Shown here piece after piece: positions 24,096-33,278 of a stretch of 64,000 nt of DNA; within the stretch, counting starts at the first letter, position 1; the number at the start of each line of letters is the position of its first letter. This stretch comes from Streptomyces eurythermus. GTDB lineage: Bacteria; Actinomycetota; Actinomycetes; Streptomycetales; Streptomycetaceae. The notes under the pieces were generated by a model. The model did not search any database. It was not told where the DNA came from and saw only the letters and a program-made list of their open reading frames with translations. Both the position numbers and the translations under genes were made by a program. The DNA is taken from assembly GCF_014649115.1 (NCBI RefSeq), contig NZ_BMSK01000013.1, positions 186,001-250,000 on the forward strand, in the 5' to 3' direction.

Positions 24096-25495
24096 GCCGG
24101 GCGTCCCGGGACCGGGGCCTGGGCGGCCAGGAGGGCCTGCCACAGGACGACGACACCGAGGACCCCGCCGGAGACCGCCAGCACCAGCTGCCCCGGGTCG
24201 GCGGGCCCGCCGCCGGGCAGCACGGCGAGGGCGAGCACCCCGGCCAGGACGGCCGACCGGTGCCGTACCGGGGTGCCGGGCGCGGCGGCGGCCACGAGGA
24301 ACAGGCCCCACAGCGCGTACCAGGGCCGGATCGCCGGGCCGAGCACCGCGACCGCGAGCAGGGACAGGCCGAGCGCGTACACCGGCCGGGCGCGCAGTCT
24401 GCGCGCGGTCAGCAGCACGGCGACGGCGGCGGCCGCGAGCCCGAGCAGGTGCCAGGCGGGGACGGCCAGCGGTGCCAGTCCGCTGTCGAGGCGGGTCAGC
24501 AGGGCGCCGGTCGCCCGGCCGAGCAGGCTGGTCAGCGCCCAGTTGTGCGGGGAGACCGGGGTGCCCAGGGCGCCGATCCAGCCGTAGCCGGTGCCGGCCA
24601 GGGCCGTCGCGGCGACCGTGGTCGCGGCCGAGGCCGCCGCCGTGGTCAGGACGGCCGGCAGCGGGCGGTCCCCGGAGCGGATCCGCAGGGCGACGACGAC
24701 CGGCAGGCCGAGCGCCGCCGGTACCTTCACCAGGGCGGCGAGGGTGACGAGGACGGCGCCGGCGGCGCCGGCGGCGGGCCGGGGGCCGTGCGCGGCGACC
24801 AGGCCGAGCCCGAGCAGGCCGAGCATCAGGGCGTCGTTGTGGGCGCCCGCGACCAGGTGGAGCAGCACCAGCGGGTTGAGCGCGCCGAGCCAGAGCGCGG
24901 CGGCCGGGTCGGCGCCGCTGTGCCGGGCGAGCCGGGGCAGCGCCACCGCCATGAGCGCCACGCCGGCCAGCGCGGCCAGGCGCATGCCGAGCAGGCCGGC
25001 GGGGATCTCGCCGTGGGTCAGCCCGGACAGCGCGGAGGCCAGGGCCAGGAAAGCGGGGCCGTAGGGGGCGGCGGTGTGCCGCCACATCGGGGCGACCTCC
25101 TCGGCGAGCGGGCCGCCGAGCCGGTCCGGGCCGTGGGCGTAGACGTCCATGTGGGCGTCGGCCATGGCGCCCTGCGCGAGGTAGCTGTAGACGTCCCTGC
25201 TGAACAGCGGGGGTGCGAGCAGCAGTGGGGCCGCCCAGAGGGCCAGGACGAGCAGCAGGGCGCGCGGGGTGGGCGGACGCGGGCCGCGTACCAGTCGGCC
25301 CAGGAACAGCCAGGCCGCCGTCAGCAGGACGATGCCGAAGTACACCCCGACCAGGCCGAGGGCCGCGTGCACCGAGGCGGGCGCCCACAGCTCCCGGACC
25401 GGCAGGGCGCCGGCCGTCTCGCCGCCGAGCGCGAGGAAGGCGGTGCCGGCCAGGCCCAGGGCCTGGCAGTGGCGGAGTTCGACGGGGAATGCCAT
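24092..25495 (-). CDS. mptB: Polyprenol-phosphate-mannose-dependent alpha-(1->6)-mannosyltransferase, MptB family
   Basis: A 467-residue GT-C membrane enzyme. The first luminal loop contains the MptB hallmark SRDVYSYLAQG, followed by AAPYGPAFL, LNPLVLLHLVAGAHNDALMLG and IRPWYALW. Members build the alpha-1,6-mannan core of lipomannan-like glycolipids. ATG 25495 is used; a GTG at 25504 adds three residues. No clear ribosome binding site is visible for either. It is coupled by ATGA to the GT87 gene, and both genes probably form a small operon. Confidence 0.87.
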   Translation of the reverse strand: MAFPVELRHCQALGLAGTAFLALGGETAGALPVRELWAPASVHAALGLVGVYFGIVLLTAAWLFLGRLVRGPRPPTPRALLLVLALWAAPLLLAPPLFSRDVYSYLAQGAMADAHMDVYAHGPDRLGGPLAEEVAPMWRHTAAPYGPAFLALASALSGLTHGEIPAGLLGMRLAALAGVALMAVALPRLARHSGADPAAALWLGALNPLVLLHLVAGAHNDALMLGLLGLGLVAAHGPRPAAGAAGAVLVTLAALVKVPAALGLPVVVALRIRSGDRPLPAVLTTAAASAATTVAATALAGTGYGWIGALGTPVSPHNWALTSLLGRATGALLTRLDSGLAPLAVPAWHLLGLAAAAVAVLLTARRLRARPVYALGLSLLAVAVLGPAIRPWYALWGLFLVAAAAPGTPVRHRSAVLAGVLALAVLPGGGPADPGQLVLAVSGGVLGVVVLWQALLAAQAPVPGRPA

Positions 25496-25548
25496 GGCCA
25501 ACACCGGGGCAGCGTGGCAACGCCGGGTGGCCGGTGGGCGACGCCGGT

Positions 25549-25582
25549 CCTGCCGGGCGGGAGCGGATGCGTGACCGGCAGG
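25549..25582 (-). terminator. Hairpin after glutaminase gene
   Basis: CCTGCCGG (25549-25556) and CCGGCAGG (25575-25582) form a perfect 8-bp stem with an 18-nt loop, 61 bp beyond the glutaminase stop. Confidence 0.4.
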
Positions 25583-25643
25583 GGACGGGGCGGGGCCGTC
25601 GGCGGCGGGTGCGTCCCGCAGGTGCCGGAGACGTTCCCCGGGT

Positions 25644-26582
25644 TCAGAAGATCGACAGGCCCGTGAGCGTGGTGAAGCGGTCCAGGGCCGCGACGCCGGC
25701 GACCGAGTTGCCGCGTTCGTCCAGGCCCGGGCTCCATACGCACAGCGTGCAGCGGCCGGGGACGACGGCGATGATGCCGCCGCCGACCCCGCTCTTGCCG
25801 GGCAGGCCCACCCGGTAGGCGAAGTTGCCGGCCGCGTCGTACGTGCCGCAGGTCAGCATGATCGCGTTGACCTGCTTGGCCTGGCTGCGGCTGAGCAGCC
25901 GGCTGCCGTCGGCGCGGATGCCGTGCCGGGCGAGGAAACCGGTGGCGAGGGCCAGGTCGGCGCAGGAGGCGGCGATGGAGCACTGCCGGAAGTACTGGTC
26001 GAGCAGGACCGGTATGTCGTTGTCGATGTTGCCGTAGGACGCCATGAAGTGGGCGAGGGCGGCGTTGCGGTCGCCGTGCGCGGTCTCGGAGGCGGCCACC
26101 TCCGTGTCGAAGTCGAGGGCGGGGTTGCCGCTCTCGGCGCGCAGGAAGTCCAGCAGCTCGCCGGCCGCGTCCCCGGTACGGGTCTGCAGCCGGTCGGTGA
26201 CGACGAGGGCGCCCGCGTTGATGAACGGGTTGCGCGGGATGCCGTTCTCGTACTCCAGCTGGACCAGCGAGTTGAACGGGTTGCCGGAGGGTTCGCGGCC
26301 CACGTGCTCCCAGAGCTCGTCGCCCTCGCGGGCCAGGTCCAGGGCGAGCGTGAAGACCTTGGTGATCGACTGCGCGGAGAACGGCTCCCGCCAGTCCCCC
26401 ACCCCGTACACCGTGCCGTCCGGCTCGGCGACGGCCATGCCGAAGCTGCGCGGGTCGCGGGCCGCGAGGGCCGGGATGTAGTCGGCGGGGCGGCCGCGCC
26501 CGGGCGTGTGGCTGATCTCCTCGGCGATGCGCTCCAGGACCGGCAGGAAGGTGGCGGACGACGTCGTTGTCATGATCACCAT
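25644..26582 (-). CDS. glsA: Glutaminase
   Basis: A 312-residue serine-dependent glutaminase converting glutamine to glutamate and ammonia. Family segments are GRGRPADYIPALA, FSAQSITKVFTLALD with the S-x2-K nucleophile, NPFINAGALV, YGNIDNDIPVLLDQYFRQCSI and GLPGKSGVGGGIIAVVPG. Length equals E. coli GlsA. ATG 26582 has GGGAGG 4-5 bp upstream; the in-frame ATG 26573 is a second option. It is last in the Asn/Asp/Gln operon, 50 bp after aspA. Confidence 0.94.
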   Translation of the reverse strand: MVIMTTTSSATFLPVLERIAEEISHTPGRGRPADYIPALAARDPRSFGMAVAEPDGTVYGVGDWREPFSAQSITKVFTLALDLAREGDELWEHVGREPSGNPFNSLVQLEYENGIPRNPFINAGALVVTDRLQTRTGDAAGELLDFLRAESGNPALDFDTEVAASETAHGDRNAALAHFMASYGNIDNDIPVLLDQYFRQCSIAASCADLALATGFLARHGIRADGSRLLSRSQAKQVNAIMLTCGTYDAAGNFAYRVGLPGKSGVGGGIIAVVPGRCTLCVWSPGLDERGNSVAGVAALDRFTTLTGLSIF

Positions 26583-26632
26583 TGTGCCTCCCGGCCGGTT
26601 CCCGGAGCTTGTCGAGGTGGCCTTGCCGCAGG

Positions 26633-28042
26633 TCAGGCGGCTGGTGCGCCGCTGCCCGCGACGATCTCCGGGCGCAGCAGCTCGGCCAGCCGGCCGGCCG
26701 GCAGCAGGCCCTTCTCCAGCACCAGTTCGGCCACGCCGCGGCCGGTGGCGAGGGCCTCCTTGGCGATGTCGGTCGCGGCCGTGTAGCCGATGTGCGGATT
26801 GAGCGCGGTGACCAGGCCGATGGAGTTCTCCACGGTCGCGCGCAGCCGCTCGGTGTTGGCGGTGATGCCGGAGACACAGCGCTCGGCCAGCGTGCGGCAG
26901 GCGCTCTCCAGGTGCGTGATCGACTTCGACAGGGAGTGCAGGATGATCGGCTCGAAGGCGTTGAGCTGGAGCTGTCCGGCCTCGGCGGCCATGGTGATCG
27001 CGACGTCGTTGCCGATCACCTCGAACGCGACCTGGTTGACCACCTCGGGGATGACCGGGTTGACCTTGCCCGGCATGATCGACGACCCGGCCTGCACCGG
27101 CGGCAGGTTGATCTCGCCGAGGCCCGCGCGCGGACCGGAGGACAGCAGGCGCAGGTCGTTGCAGCTCTTGGAGAGCTTGACCGCGATCCGCTTCAGGACG
27201 CCGGACATCTGGACGAAGGCGCCGCAGTCCTGGGTGGCCTCGACCAGGTTGGCGGCGGTGACCAGCGGAAGGCCGGTGATGGCGGACAGATGGCGGCGGG
27301 CGGCCTCGGCGTACCCGGCGGGTGCGTTGAGACCGGTGCCGATGGCCGTGGCGCCGAGGTTGATCTCGTGGATCAGCTCGACGGCCTCGGCGAGACGGCT
27401 GCGGTCCTCCTCGATCATGACGGCGAACGCGGAGAACTCCTGACCCAGCGTCATGGGTACCGCGTCCTGCAACTGTGTACGGCCCATCTTGAGCACGTCA
27501 CGGAACTCGACGGCCTTGCGGGCGAAGGCGTCCTGGAGTACGGACATCGCCTTGAGCAGTCCACGTACCGCGAAGACCGTCGCTACCTTGACAGCGGTCG
27601 GGTAGACGTCATTGGTTGACTGGCTCAGGTTGACATCCTCGTTGGGATGCAGATGTGTGTACTGCCCCTTGCTGTGGCCGAGCAGTTCCAGCGCGCGGTT
27701 GGCCACGACCTCGTTGGCGTTCATGTTGGTGGACGTGCCGGCGCCGCCCTGGACGACGTCCACCACGAACTGGTCGTGCAGCCTCCCGGCGCGGATCTCG
27801 CGGCAGGCGGCGACGATCGCGGCGGCCTTCCCGGGCGCCAGCAGACCGAGTTCCTCGTTGGCGAGGGCGGCGGCCTCCTTGACGGCGGCCAGGGCGTCGA
27901 TCAGGTGCGGGTAGGCGGAGATCGGGGTGCCGGTGATGGGGAAGTTCTCCGTCGCGCGCAGGGTGTGGATGCCCCAGTACGCGTCGGCGGGAACGTCACG
28001 GTCGCCAAGCAGGTCGTGCTCGCGGCGGGTGGCGGCGGTCAT
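26633..28042 (-). CDS. aspA: Aspartate ammonia-lyase
   Basis: A 469-residue fumarase/aspartase-superfamily enzyme converting aspartate to fumarate and ammonia. The signature GSSIMPGKVNP is intact, as are GAGTSTNMNANEV, QSTNDVYPTA and KMGRTQLQDAVPMTLGQE-type blocks. Length and sequence fit AspA rather than fumarase C. ATG 28042 follows AAAGAGG. It directly follows the asparaginase gene (41 bp), so asparagine is taken to fumarate by neighbouring gene products. Confidence 0.94.
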   Translation of the reverse strand: MTAATRREHDLLGDRDVPADAYWGIHTLRATENFPITGTPISAYPHLIDALAAVKEAAALANEELGLLAPGKAAAIVAACREIRAGRLHDQFVVDVVQGGAGTSTNMNANEVVANRALELLGHSKGQYTHLHPNEDVNLSQSTNDVYPTAVKVATVFAVRGLLKAMSVLQDAFARKAVEFRDVLKMGRTQLQDAVPMTLGQEFSAFAVMIEEDRSRLAEAVELIHEINLGATAIGTGLNAPAGYAEAARRHLSAITGLPLVTAANLVEATQDCGAFVQMSGVLKRIAVKLSKSCNDLRLLSSGPRAGLGEINLPPVQAGSSIMPGKVNPVIPEVVNQVAFEVIGNDVAITMAAEAGQLQLNAFEPIILHSLSKSITHLESACRTLAERCVSGITANTERLRATVENSIGLVTALNPHIGYTAATDIAKEALATGRGVAELVLEKGLLPAGRLAELLRPEIVAGSGAPAA

Positions 28043-28083
28043 GAGGGTGCGGGCCTCTTTCTGGGGTGCGGAATCCGGCGGTA

Positions 28084-29100
28084 CTAAGCGCGGGCGGTGG
28101 CCGGGGCGGGGTCGAGGGCGCGCACGGGCCGCACGCTCCCCACCGGCTCGCCGCCGCCGAGCAGCGGCTCCCCCGCGAACTCGGTGAGCAGCGCGGGATC
28201 GACGCCGGCGCGGGCGAGCGCCGCCGCGGCGACGGGGATCCGCGCGCGGTTCGCCCCGTCCGCGATCTTCACGGCGACGGCCCTGCCGTCGGGCAGCGCC
28301 GCGACCTGGACGCCCTCGAAGCCGTCCTTGGCGAGCAGTCCGGGCACGGCCCGCATGAGCGCGGCGACGTCCCGGCCGGAGCCGGAGGCCATCTCGGCGT
28401 GCTCGCGCATGGCGTCGGCGACCCGGGCCTCGGGGGTGCCGGGGGCGGCCGTGGTGATCCGGGCGAGGGCGCGGGCGAGGCCGTGCAGGGAGATGGCGAA
28501 CAGCGGGGCGCCGCAGCCGTCCACGGTGACGCGGGCGGCCCGCTGGCCGGTCAGGTCCTCGACGGTGGCGGCGATCTTCCGCTGGAGCGGGTGCTCCGGG
28601 TCCAGGTAGTCGTCCAGGGACCAGCCGTTGAGCTTGGCCGTCCACAGCATGGCGGCGTGCTTGCCGGAGCAGTTCTGGGCGAGCCGCGAGGGCATGCGGC
28701 CCTCGCGCACCCAGGCGTCCCGGACGACCGGGTCGAACGGCATGTCGGGCACGTTGCGCAGGTCGTCCTCGGCGAGGCCGGCGAGTTCCAGGATGCGCCG
28801 GGTGCCGGCCAGGTGCCGCTCCTCGCCGGAGTGGCTGGCGGCGGCCAGCGACAGCAGTTCGCCGTCGAGCGGCAGCCCGGCCCGCAGCATGGCCACGGCC
28901 TGGACGGGCTTGAGGGCCGAGCGCGGGTAGAAGGCCGCCTCGATGTCGCCGAGCTGGAAGCGCACCCGGCCGTCGGCGTCGAGGACGACGACGGATCCGT
29001 AGTGGATGCCCTCGACGACCCCGCCGCGGACGAGGTGGGCGACGGGGGCGTGGAGGGGTTCGCGGACGAAGGGGGCGTCGGCGGGGGAACTGCTGTACAT
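28084..29100 (-). CDS. L-asparaginase II (Rhizobium etli-type)
   Basis: A 338-residue asparaginase of the thermolabile R. etli family, unrelated to the AnsA/AnsB fold. Family markers are EGIHYGSVVVLDADG, YPRSALKPVQAVA with a Ser-x2-Lys, SHSGEERHL, NCSGKHAAML and VDGCGAPLFAISLHGLA. It hydrolyses asparagine to aspartate in the cytoplasm; no signal peptide is present. ATG 29100 has AGGCAG upstream. It lies between the permease and aspA in one operon. Confidence 0.92.
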   Translation of the reverse strand: MYSSSPADAPFVREPLHAPVAHLVRGGVVEGIHYGSVVVLDADGRVRFQLGDIEAAFYPRSALKPVQAVAMLRAGLPLDGELLSLAAASHSGEERHLAGTRRILELAGLAEDDLRNVPDMPFDPVVRDAWVREGRMPSRLAQNCSGKHAAMLWTAKLNGWSLDDYLDPEHPLQRKIAATVEDLTGQRAARVTVDGCGAPLFAISLHGLARALARITTAAPGTPEARVADAMREHAEMASGSGRDVAALMRAVPGLLAKDGFEGVQVAALPDGRAVAVKIADGANRARIPVAAAALARAGVDPALLTEFAGEPLLGGGEPVGSVRPVRALDPAPATARA

Positions 29101-29141
29101 CACTGCCTGTATCAAGGGGTCGGGGCCGTCCGGGACGCGGG

Positions 29142-30581
29142 TCACGCGCCGGCGCCGGTGGAGGTGCGGCTGACGCGGGCGCGGACGGCGTACCAGCCCG
29201 CGACCAGCGCCGCGACGATCAGCGGCAGACAGAGCACGGTGGTGCGTCCGGCGCCGCCGTCGGCGTACATGAGGACCACGACGGAGGCGAGGAACGCCAG
29301 CGTCACGAGTTCGGTCCAGGGGGAGCCCGGCAGCCGGTAGGCCGGCCGGGTCAGGTCGCCCTGCCGGGTCTTCCGCCAGAAGAGCAGGTGACAGACCATG
29401 ATCATGGCCCAGGTGGCGAGGATGCCGATCGCCGCGAAGTTCAGGACGATCTCGAACGCCTCGGCGGGGACCACGTAGTTCAGGCCGACGCCGAGGACGC
29501 AGATCCCGCTGGTGAGCAGGATGCCGCCGTAGGGGACCTGGCTGCGGCTCATCCGGGAGGTGAAGGCGGGGGCGGAGCCGCTCATCGCCATGGAGCGCAG
29601 GATGCGGCCGGTGGAGTAGAGGCCGGAGTTCAGCGACGACAGGGCCGCCGTCAGGACGACCAGGTTCATCACGCCGCCGGCCGCCGGGACGCCGATGTTC
29701 GACAGGACCGTGACGAAGGGGCTCTGGCCTGCGGAGTACTTGTTCCACGGCAGGAGCATCGACAGCAGGACGACCGAGCCGACGTAGAACACGCCCACTC
29801 GCCACATGATCGAGTTGATCGCCTTCGGCATGATCTTCTCGGGGTTCTCGGTCTCGCCGGCGGCGACGCCGACCAGCTCGACGGAGGCGTAGGCGAAGAC
29901 GACACCCTGGATGATCAGCAGCATGGGCAGCAGGCCGTGCGGGAAGATGCCGCCGTTGCCGGTGATCAGGGCCGGGCCGGGGTGGTGGCCGTCGACCGGG
30001 TGCTGGGTGACCAGCAGGTAGATGCCGATGCACATGAACACGAGGAGCGCGCCGACCTTGACGATCGCGAACCAGAACTCCAGTTCGCCGAAAATCTTGA
30101 CCGATATCAGATTGACGGTCAACACGACCGCGAGGGCGATCAATGCGATCAACCATTGCGGGATGTCGGAGAACATCCCCCAGTAGTGGGTGTAGGTGGC
30201 GACCGCCGTGATGTCGGCGATACCGGTCGTCGCCCAGTTGAGGAAGTACATCCAGCCCGCGGTGTAGGCGCCCTTCTCGCCCAGGAACTCCCGGGCGTAC
30301 GAGACGAAGGCGCCGGAGGACGGGCGGTAGAGCACGAGTTCGCCGAGGGCGCGGACGACCAGGAAGGCGAAGAGGCCGCAGACGGCGTACGCGATGAAGA
30401 GGGAGGGCCCGGCGTCGGCGAGCCGGCCGCCCGCGCCGAGGAAGAGGCCGGTGCCGATGGCACCGCCGATGGCGATCATGTTGACGTGCCGGTGCTTCAG
30501 GCCCTTGCTGTAGCCGGCGTCCCCGGCGTCGACATGGCCGGTCGAGGGGCGCGTCTCGTCTTTGAGGTGCTGTTCGCTCAC
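29142..30581 (-). CDS. Amino-acid permease, probable asparagine transporter (APC family)
   Basis: A 479-residue APC-superfamily permease with 12 hydrophobic segments. The N-terminal KGLKHRHVNMIAIGGAIGTGLFLGAG stretch (quoted in part: HVNMIAIGGAIGTGLF) and the ELVGVAAGETENPEK motif are typical of the AnsP/GabP/LysP group. The GTG start at 30581 overlaps the GntR stop (GTGA). Its position before an asparaginase and aspartase argues for asparagine import. Exact substrate cannot be read from the sequence. Confidence 0.9.
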   Translation of the reverse strand: MSEQHLKDETRPSTGHVDAGDAGYSKGLKHRHVNMIAIGGAIGTGLFLGAGGRLADAGPSLFIAYAVCGLFAFLVVRALGELVLYRPSSGAFVSYAREFLGEKGAYTAGWMYFLNWATTGIADITAVATYTHYWGMFSDIPQWLIALIALAVVLTVNLISVKIFGELEFWFAIVKVGALLVFMCIGIYLLVTQHPVDGHHPGPALITGNGGIFPHGLLPMLLIIQGVVFAYASVELVGVAAGETENPEKIMPKAINSIMWRVGVFYVGSVVLLSMLLPWNKYSAGQSPFVTVLSNIGVPAAGGVMNLVVLTAALSSLNSGLYSTGRILRSMAMSGSAPAFTSRMSRSQVPYGGILLTSGICVLGVGLNYVVPAEAFEIVLNFAAIGILATWAMIMVCHLLFWRKTRQGDLTRPAYRLPGSPWTELVTLAFLASVVVLMYADGGAGRTTVLCLPLIVAALVAGWYAVRARVSRTSTGAGA

Positions 30582-31312
30582 GCCTCGGCTCCGCCTTCTT
30601 CCGTGAGGGGATGCGTCCGCTGGGGGCGGACGATGTCGGTGAGGGTCGTCTCGACGCGGTCCAGGTGGTGGCTCATGGCCTGCACGGCGTCGTGTTCGCT
30701 GCCGTCGACCAGCGCCTCGACGATCGCCCGGTGCTCGCGGTTGGACTGCTCGCGGCGCCCGCCCAGCTCGTTGAGGAAGGCCGACTGACGCGCCAGTGCG
30801 TCGCGGATCTCCTCGATGACCCGGCGGAAGACCGGGTTCTGGGCGGCCTCGGCCACGGCGAGGTGGAAGAGGGTGTCCATCGCGACCCAGGCGGTGGTGT
30901 CCGTCTCCCGCTCCATGCGGTCGAGCAGATGGGCCAGGTGGTCCAGGTTCTCCGGGGTGCGGCGCACGGCCGCGTAACCGGCGACCGGGATCTCGATGTG
31001 GCGGCGCACCTCCAGCAGGTCGCTGGCCGCGTAGTCGCCGAAGGTGGGGTCCTCGACGGTGTTCGCGATCACGAAGGTGCCCTTGCCGGTGCGGGAGACC
31101 GTCAGGCCCATGGTCTGCAGCGCGCGCAGCGCTTCGCGGAGCACGGGCCGGGACACCTCGAGGGTGCGGCACAGCTCGGCTTCGGAGGGGAGCTTGTCGC
31201 CGATGGCGTACCGGCCGCTCTCGATGGCGCCGCGAAGGTGGTCGAGTACCGCTTCCATCGCGCTGACGCGCCGGGGGACGAGACCACCTGTCTGGCTGTC
31301 TGACAGGTTCAC
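30578..31312 (-). CDS. GntR/FadR-family regulator of the asparagine operon
   Basis: A 244-residue GntR protein with an N-terminal winged HTH (AIGDKLPSEAELCRTLEVS, then RPVLREALRALQTMGL) and a C-terminal FCD all-helical ligand domain (HIEIPVAGYAA, EHRAIVEAL). First gene of the operon, coupled to the permease. The GTG at 31312 follows AGGATCG. The first codons themselves contain a partial inverted repeat, CTGTCTG...CTGACAG, which could be an internal operator. Confidence 0.9.
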   Translation of the reverse strand: MNLSDSQTGGLVPRRVSAMEAVLDHLRGAIESGRYAIGDKLPSEAELCRTLEVSRPVLREALRALQTMGLTVSRTGKGTFVIANTVEDPTFGDYAASDLLEVRRHIEIPVAGYAAVRRTPENLDHLAHLLDRMERETDTTAWVAMDTLFHLAVAEAAQNPVFRRVIEEIRDALARQSAFLNELGGRREQSNREHRAIVEALVDGSEHDAVQAMSHHLDRVETTLTDIVRPQRTHPLTEEGGAEA

Positions 31313-31370
31313 GGGAGCGATCCTGCGGGCTGCGGGCAGACACTGTCAAGGCGTCCGGTAAGAAAAGATT

Positions 31371-31411
31371 CACGGGGTGCGGCGCCTGAATGCAGGCATC
31401 CGCACCCCGTG
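31371..31411 (-). terminator. Intrinsic terminator of uppP
   Basis: A perfect 12-bp stem, CACGGGGTGCGG (31371-31382) with CCGCACCCCGTG (31400-31411), whose loop holds a further GCCTG/CAGGC stem. On the minus strand it is followed by AATCTTTTCTTACC, a U-rich tail that is rare in this genome. It ends the uppP transcript and insulates the asparagine operon promoter. Confidence 0.85.
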
Positions 31412-31430
31412 GGTGAACAGCGGCGGCGGT

Positions 31431-32267
31431 TCAGCCGCCGAGCGTGCCGGTGGCGAGCAGGCCGAGCAGGAGCACGCCGACGACGATCCGGTAGATCACG
31501 AAGGCGTTGAAGGAGTGCTTGGCGACGAACTTCAGCAGCCAGGCGATGGAGGCGTAGGCGACCACGAACGACACCACCGTGCCGACGGCGAGCGGGGCCG
31601 CCCCGACCCCCGCGCCGAGGGCGTCCTTCAGCTCGTACAGGCCGGCGCCGGTCAGGGCCGGGATGCCGAGGAAGAAGGACAGCCGGGTGGCGGCGACGCG
31701 GTCCAGATCCAGGATGAGCGCCGTGGACATGGTGGCGCCGGAGCGCGAGAAGCCCGGGAAGAGCAGGGCGAGGATCTGCGAGCAGCCGACCCACATCGCG
31801 TCCTTGAAGGAGGTGTCGTCCTCGCCGCGCTTGTGCCGGCCCATCTGGTCGGCGGCCCACATCACGCCGGAGCCGAGGATCAGCGAGCCGGCGACCACCC
31901 ACAGGGAGGCGAGCGGGCCGTCGATCAGCGGCTTGGCGGCGAGGCCCACCACCACGATCGGGACGGTGGCGGCGATCACCCACCAGGCGAACTTGTAGTC
32001 GTGGTGGTAACGCTCCTCGCGGTCGGCCAGACCGCGGAACCAGGCGGTGACGATGCGCCGGATGTCCTTGAAGAAGTACACGAGCACGGCGGCGATGGCA
32101 CCGACCTGGATGACGGCGGAGAACCCCACGACGGACGAGTCGTCGACGGGGATGTCCATGAGCCCCTCGGCGATCTTGAGGTGTCCGGTGGAGGACACCG
32201 GGAGGAACTCGGTCACCCCCTCGACTACTCCGAGGACGACGGCCTGACCGACGGAGATGGCGCTCAT
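31431..32267 (-). CDS. uppP: Undecaprenyl-diphosphatase
   Basis: A 278-residue membrane enzyme that recycles undecaprenyl pyrophosphate to the monophosphate for cell-wall synthesis and confers bacitracin resistance. Both signature motifs are present: EGVTEFLPVSSTGHL (residues 16-30) and PGFSRSGAT. Eight hydrophobic helices are visible. Start ATG 32267. The sequence places an intrinsic terminator immediately after it. Confidence 0.95.
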   Translation of the reverse strand: MSAISVGQAVVLGVVEGVTEFLPVSSTGHLKIAEGLMDIPVDDSSVVGFSAVIQVGAIAAVLVYFFKDIRRIVTAWFRGLADREERYHHDYKFAWWVIAATVPIVVVGLAAKPLIDGPLASLWVVAGSLILGSGVMWAADQMGRHKRGEDDTSFKDAMWVGCSQILALLFPGFSRSGATMSTALILDLDRVAATRLSFFLGIPALTGAGLYELKDALGAGVGAAPLAVGTVVSFVVAYASIAWLLKFVAKHSFNAFVIYRIVVGVLLLGLLATGTLGG

Positions 32268-32343
32268 GGGATCCAGTTCTGGGGAAGAGTGGGTCGACAG
32301 TGCCGTAGACAGTACTCACTGGTCCGGGCCGCGCGGCACACGC

Positions 32344-32718
32344 TCAGGCCCACAGGAGCCCGGCGAGTGAGACTCCGGTGAAAGCCGCGGCGAGCCCCGC
32401 CGCCACACTCGCCACGACGTTCCCGGCGGCGTAGAGTCCGGAGCCGGCCTCGGACAGCCGGAGGGTCTCGTAGGAGAAGGTCGAGTACGTCGTCAGCGCG
32501 CCGCACAGCCCGGTACCCAGCAGAAGCCGCAGGTGGGGGCCGGCGGCCCCGGCGGAGGCGGCGCCCGTGACCAGGCCGAGGACCAGGCAGCCGACGACGT
32601 TCACCACGAAGGTGCCCCACGGGAAGAGCGAGTCGTGCCGGGCCTGCACGGCGCGGTCGGTGAGGTAGCGCAGGGGCGCGCCGACCATGGCGCCCACGAC
32701 GACCAGCAGCCAGTTCAC
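32344..32718 (-). CDS. crcB: Fluoride channel subunit CrcB/Fluc
   Basis: A 124-residue four-helix Fluc protein that exports fluoride as an antiparallel dimer. Motifs are GAPLRYLTD, WGTFVVNVVGC and GALTTYSTFSYE. The GTG start overlaps the stop of the DUF190 gene (GTGA). It is the distal member of a crcB-DUF190-crcB trio, and with the other copy probably forms a heterodimer. Confidence 0.92.
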   Translation of the reverse strand: MNWLLVVVGAMVGAPLRYLTDRAVQARHDSLFPWGTFVVNVVGCLVLGLVTGAASAGAAGPHLRLLLGTGLCGALTTYSTFSYETLRLSEAGSGLYAAGNVVASVAAGLAAAFTGVSLAGLLWA

Positions 32719-33278
32719 AACGACTTCTTACCCTCCGGGTCCGTTTCCTCCGGGCCGTCGCAGGCCCCTGTCCACCGGACGACCTCGCACGCGTCCAGGG
32801 TCACCAGGCCCCGGCCGGCCAGCTCGCCGAGCCGGGGCAGGAAGGCCCGGATCCGCTCCTCGGTGTCCACCACGACCACCGCGACCGGCAGGTCCTCGCT
32901 CAGGGACAGCAGCCGGGAGGTGTGGATGCGGGAGGAGGCGCCGTACCCCTCGATGCCCCGGAAGACGCTGGCGCCGGCGAGTCCGGCGGCGTGCGCGCGG
33001 TGCACAATCTCGGAGTAGAGGGGCCGGTGGTGCCAGGTGGCGTTCTCGCCGACGTAGACGGTCAGCCGCAGGGCGCGGCCGGTGCGGGGGATCATCGCCG
33101 CCTCCGCGCTCACCGCCGCCTCCGGGGTCTCGTGCCTGTCTCCGGGCTCATGGCTGCCTCCGGACTCCACGCCGTCTGCCGGCTCATCGCCGCCACCCGG
33201 CTCGTGGCTGCCTCCCCGCCTCATGGGTGTCTCGCGGGTCATCGCTGTCTTCCGGCTCATCGCTGTCTCGCGGGTCAT
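32715..33278 (-). CDS. DUF190 protein with repeat-encoded N-terminal extension
   Basis: The C-terminal ~110 residues (RALRLTVYVGENATWHHRPLY, GASVFRGIEGYGASS, LPVAVVVVDTEERI) are a DUF190 domain, a PII-like fold found beside crcB genes. ATG 33278 overlaps the stop of the upstream crcB (ATGA), giving 187 residues; an alternative start is ATG 33095, giving 126, the normal length for the family. The extra 61 residues come from an 18-bp minisatellite and read as degenerate six-residue repeats (MTRETA, MSRKTA, MTRETP). Which start is used is unresolved. Function of DUF190 is unknown. Confidence 0.75.
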   Translation of the reverse strand: MTRETAMSRKTAMTRETPMRRGGSHEPGGGDEPADGVESGGSHEPGDRHETPEAAVSAEAAMIPRTGRALRLTVYVGENATWHHRPLYSEIVHRAHAAGLAGASVFRGIEGYGASSRIHTSRLLSLSEDLPVAVVVVDTEERIRAFLPRLGELAGRGLVTLDACEVVRWTGACDGPEETDPEGKKSL

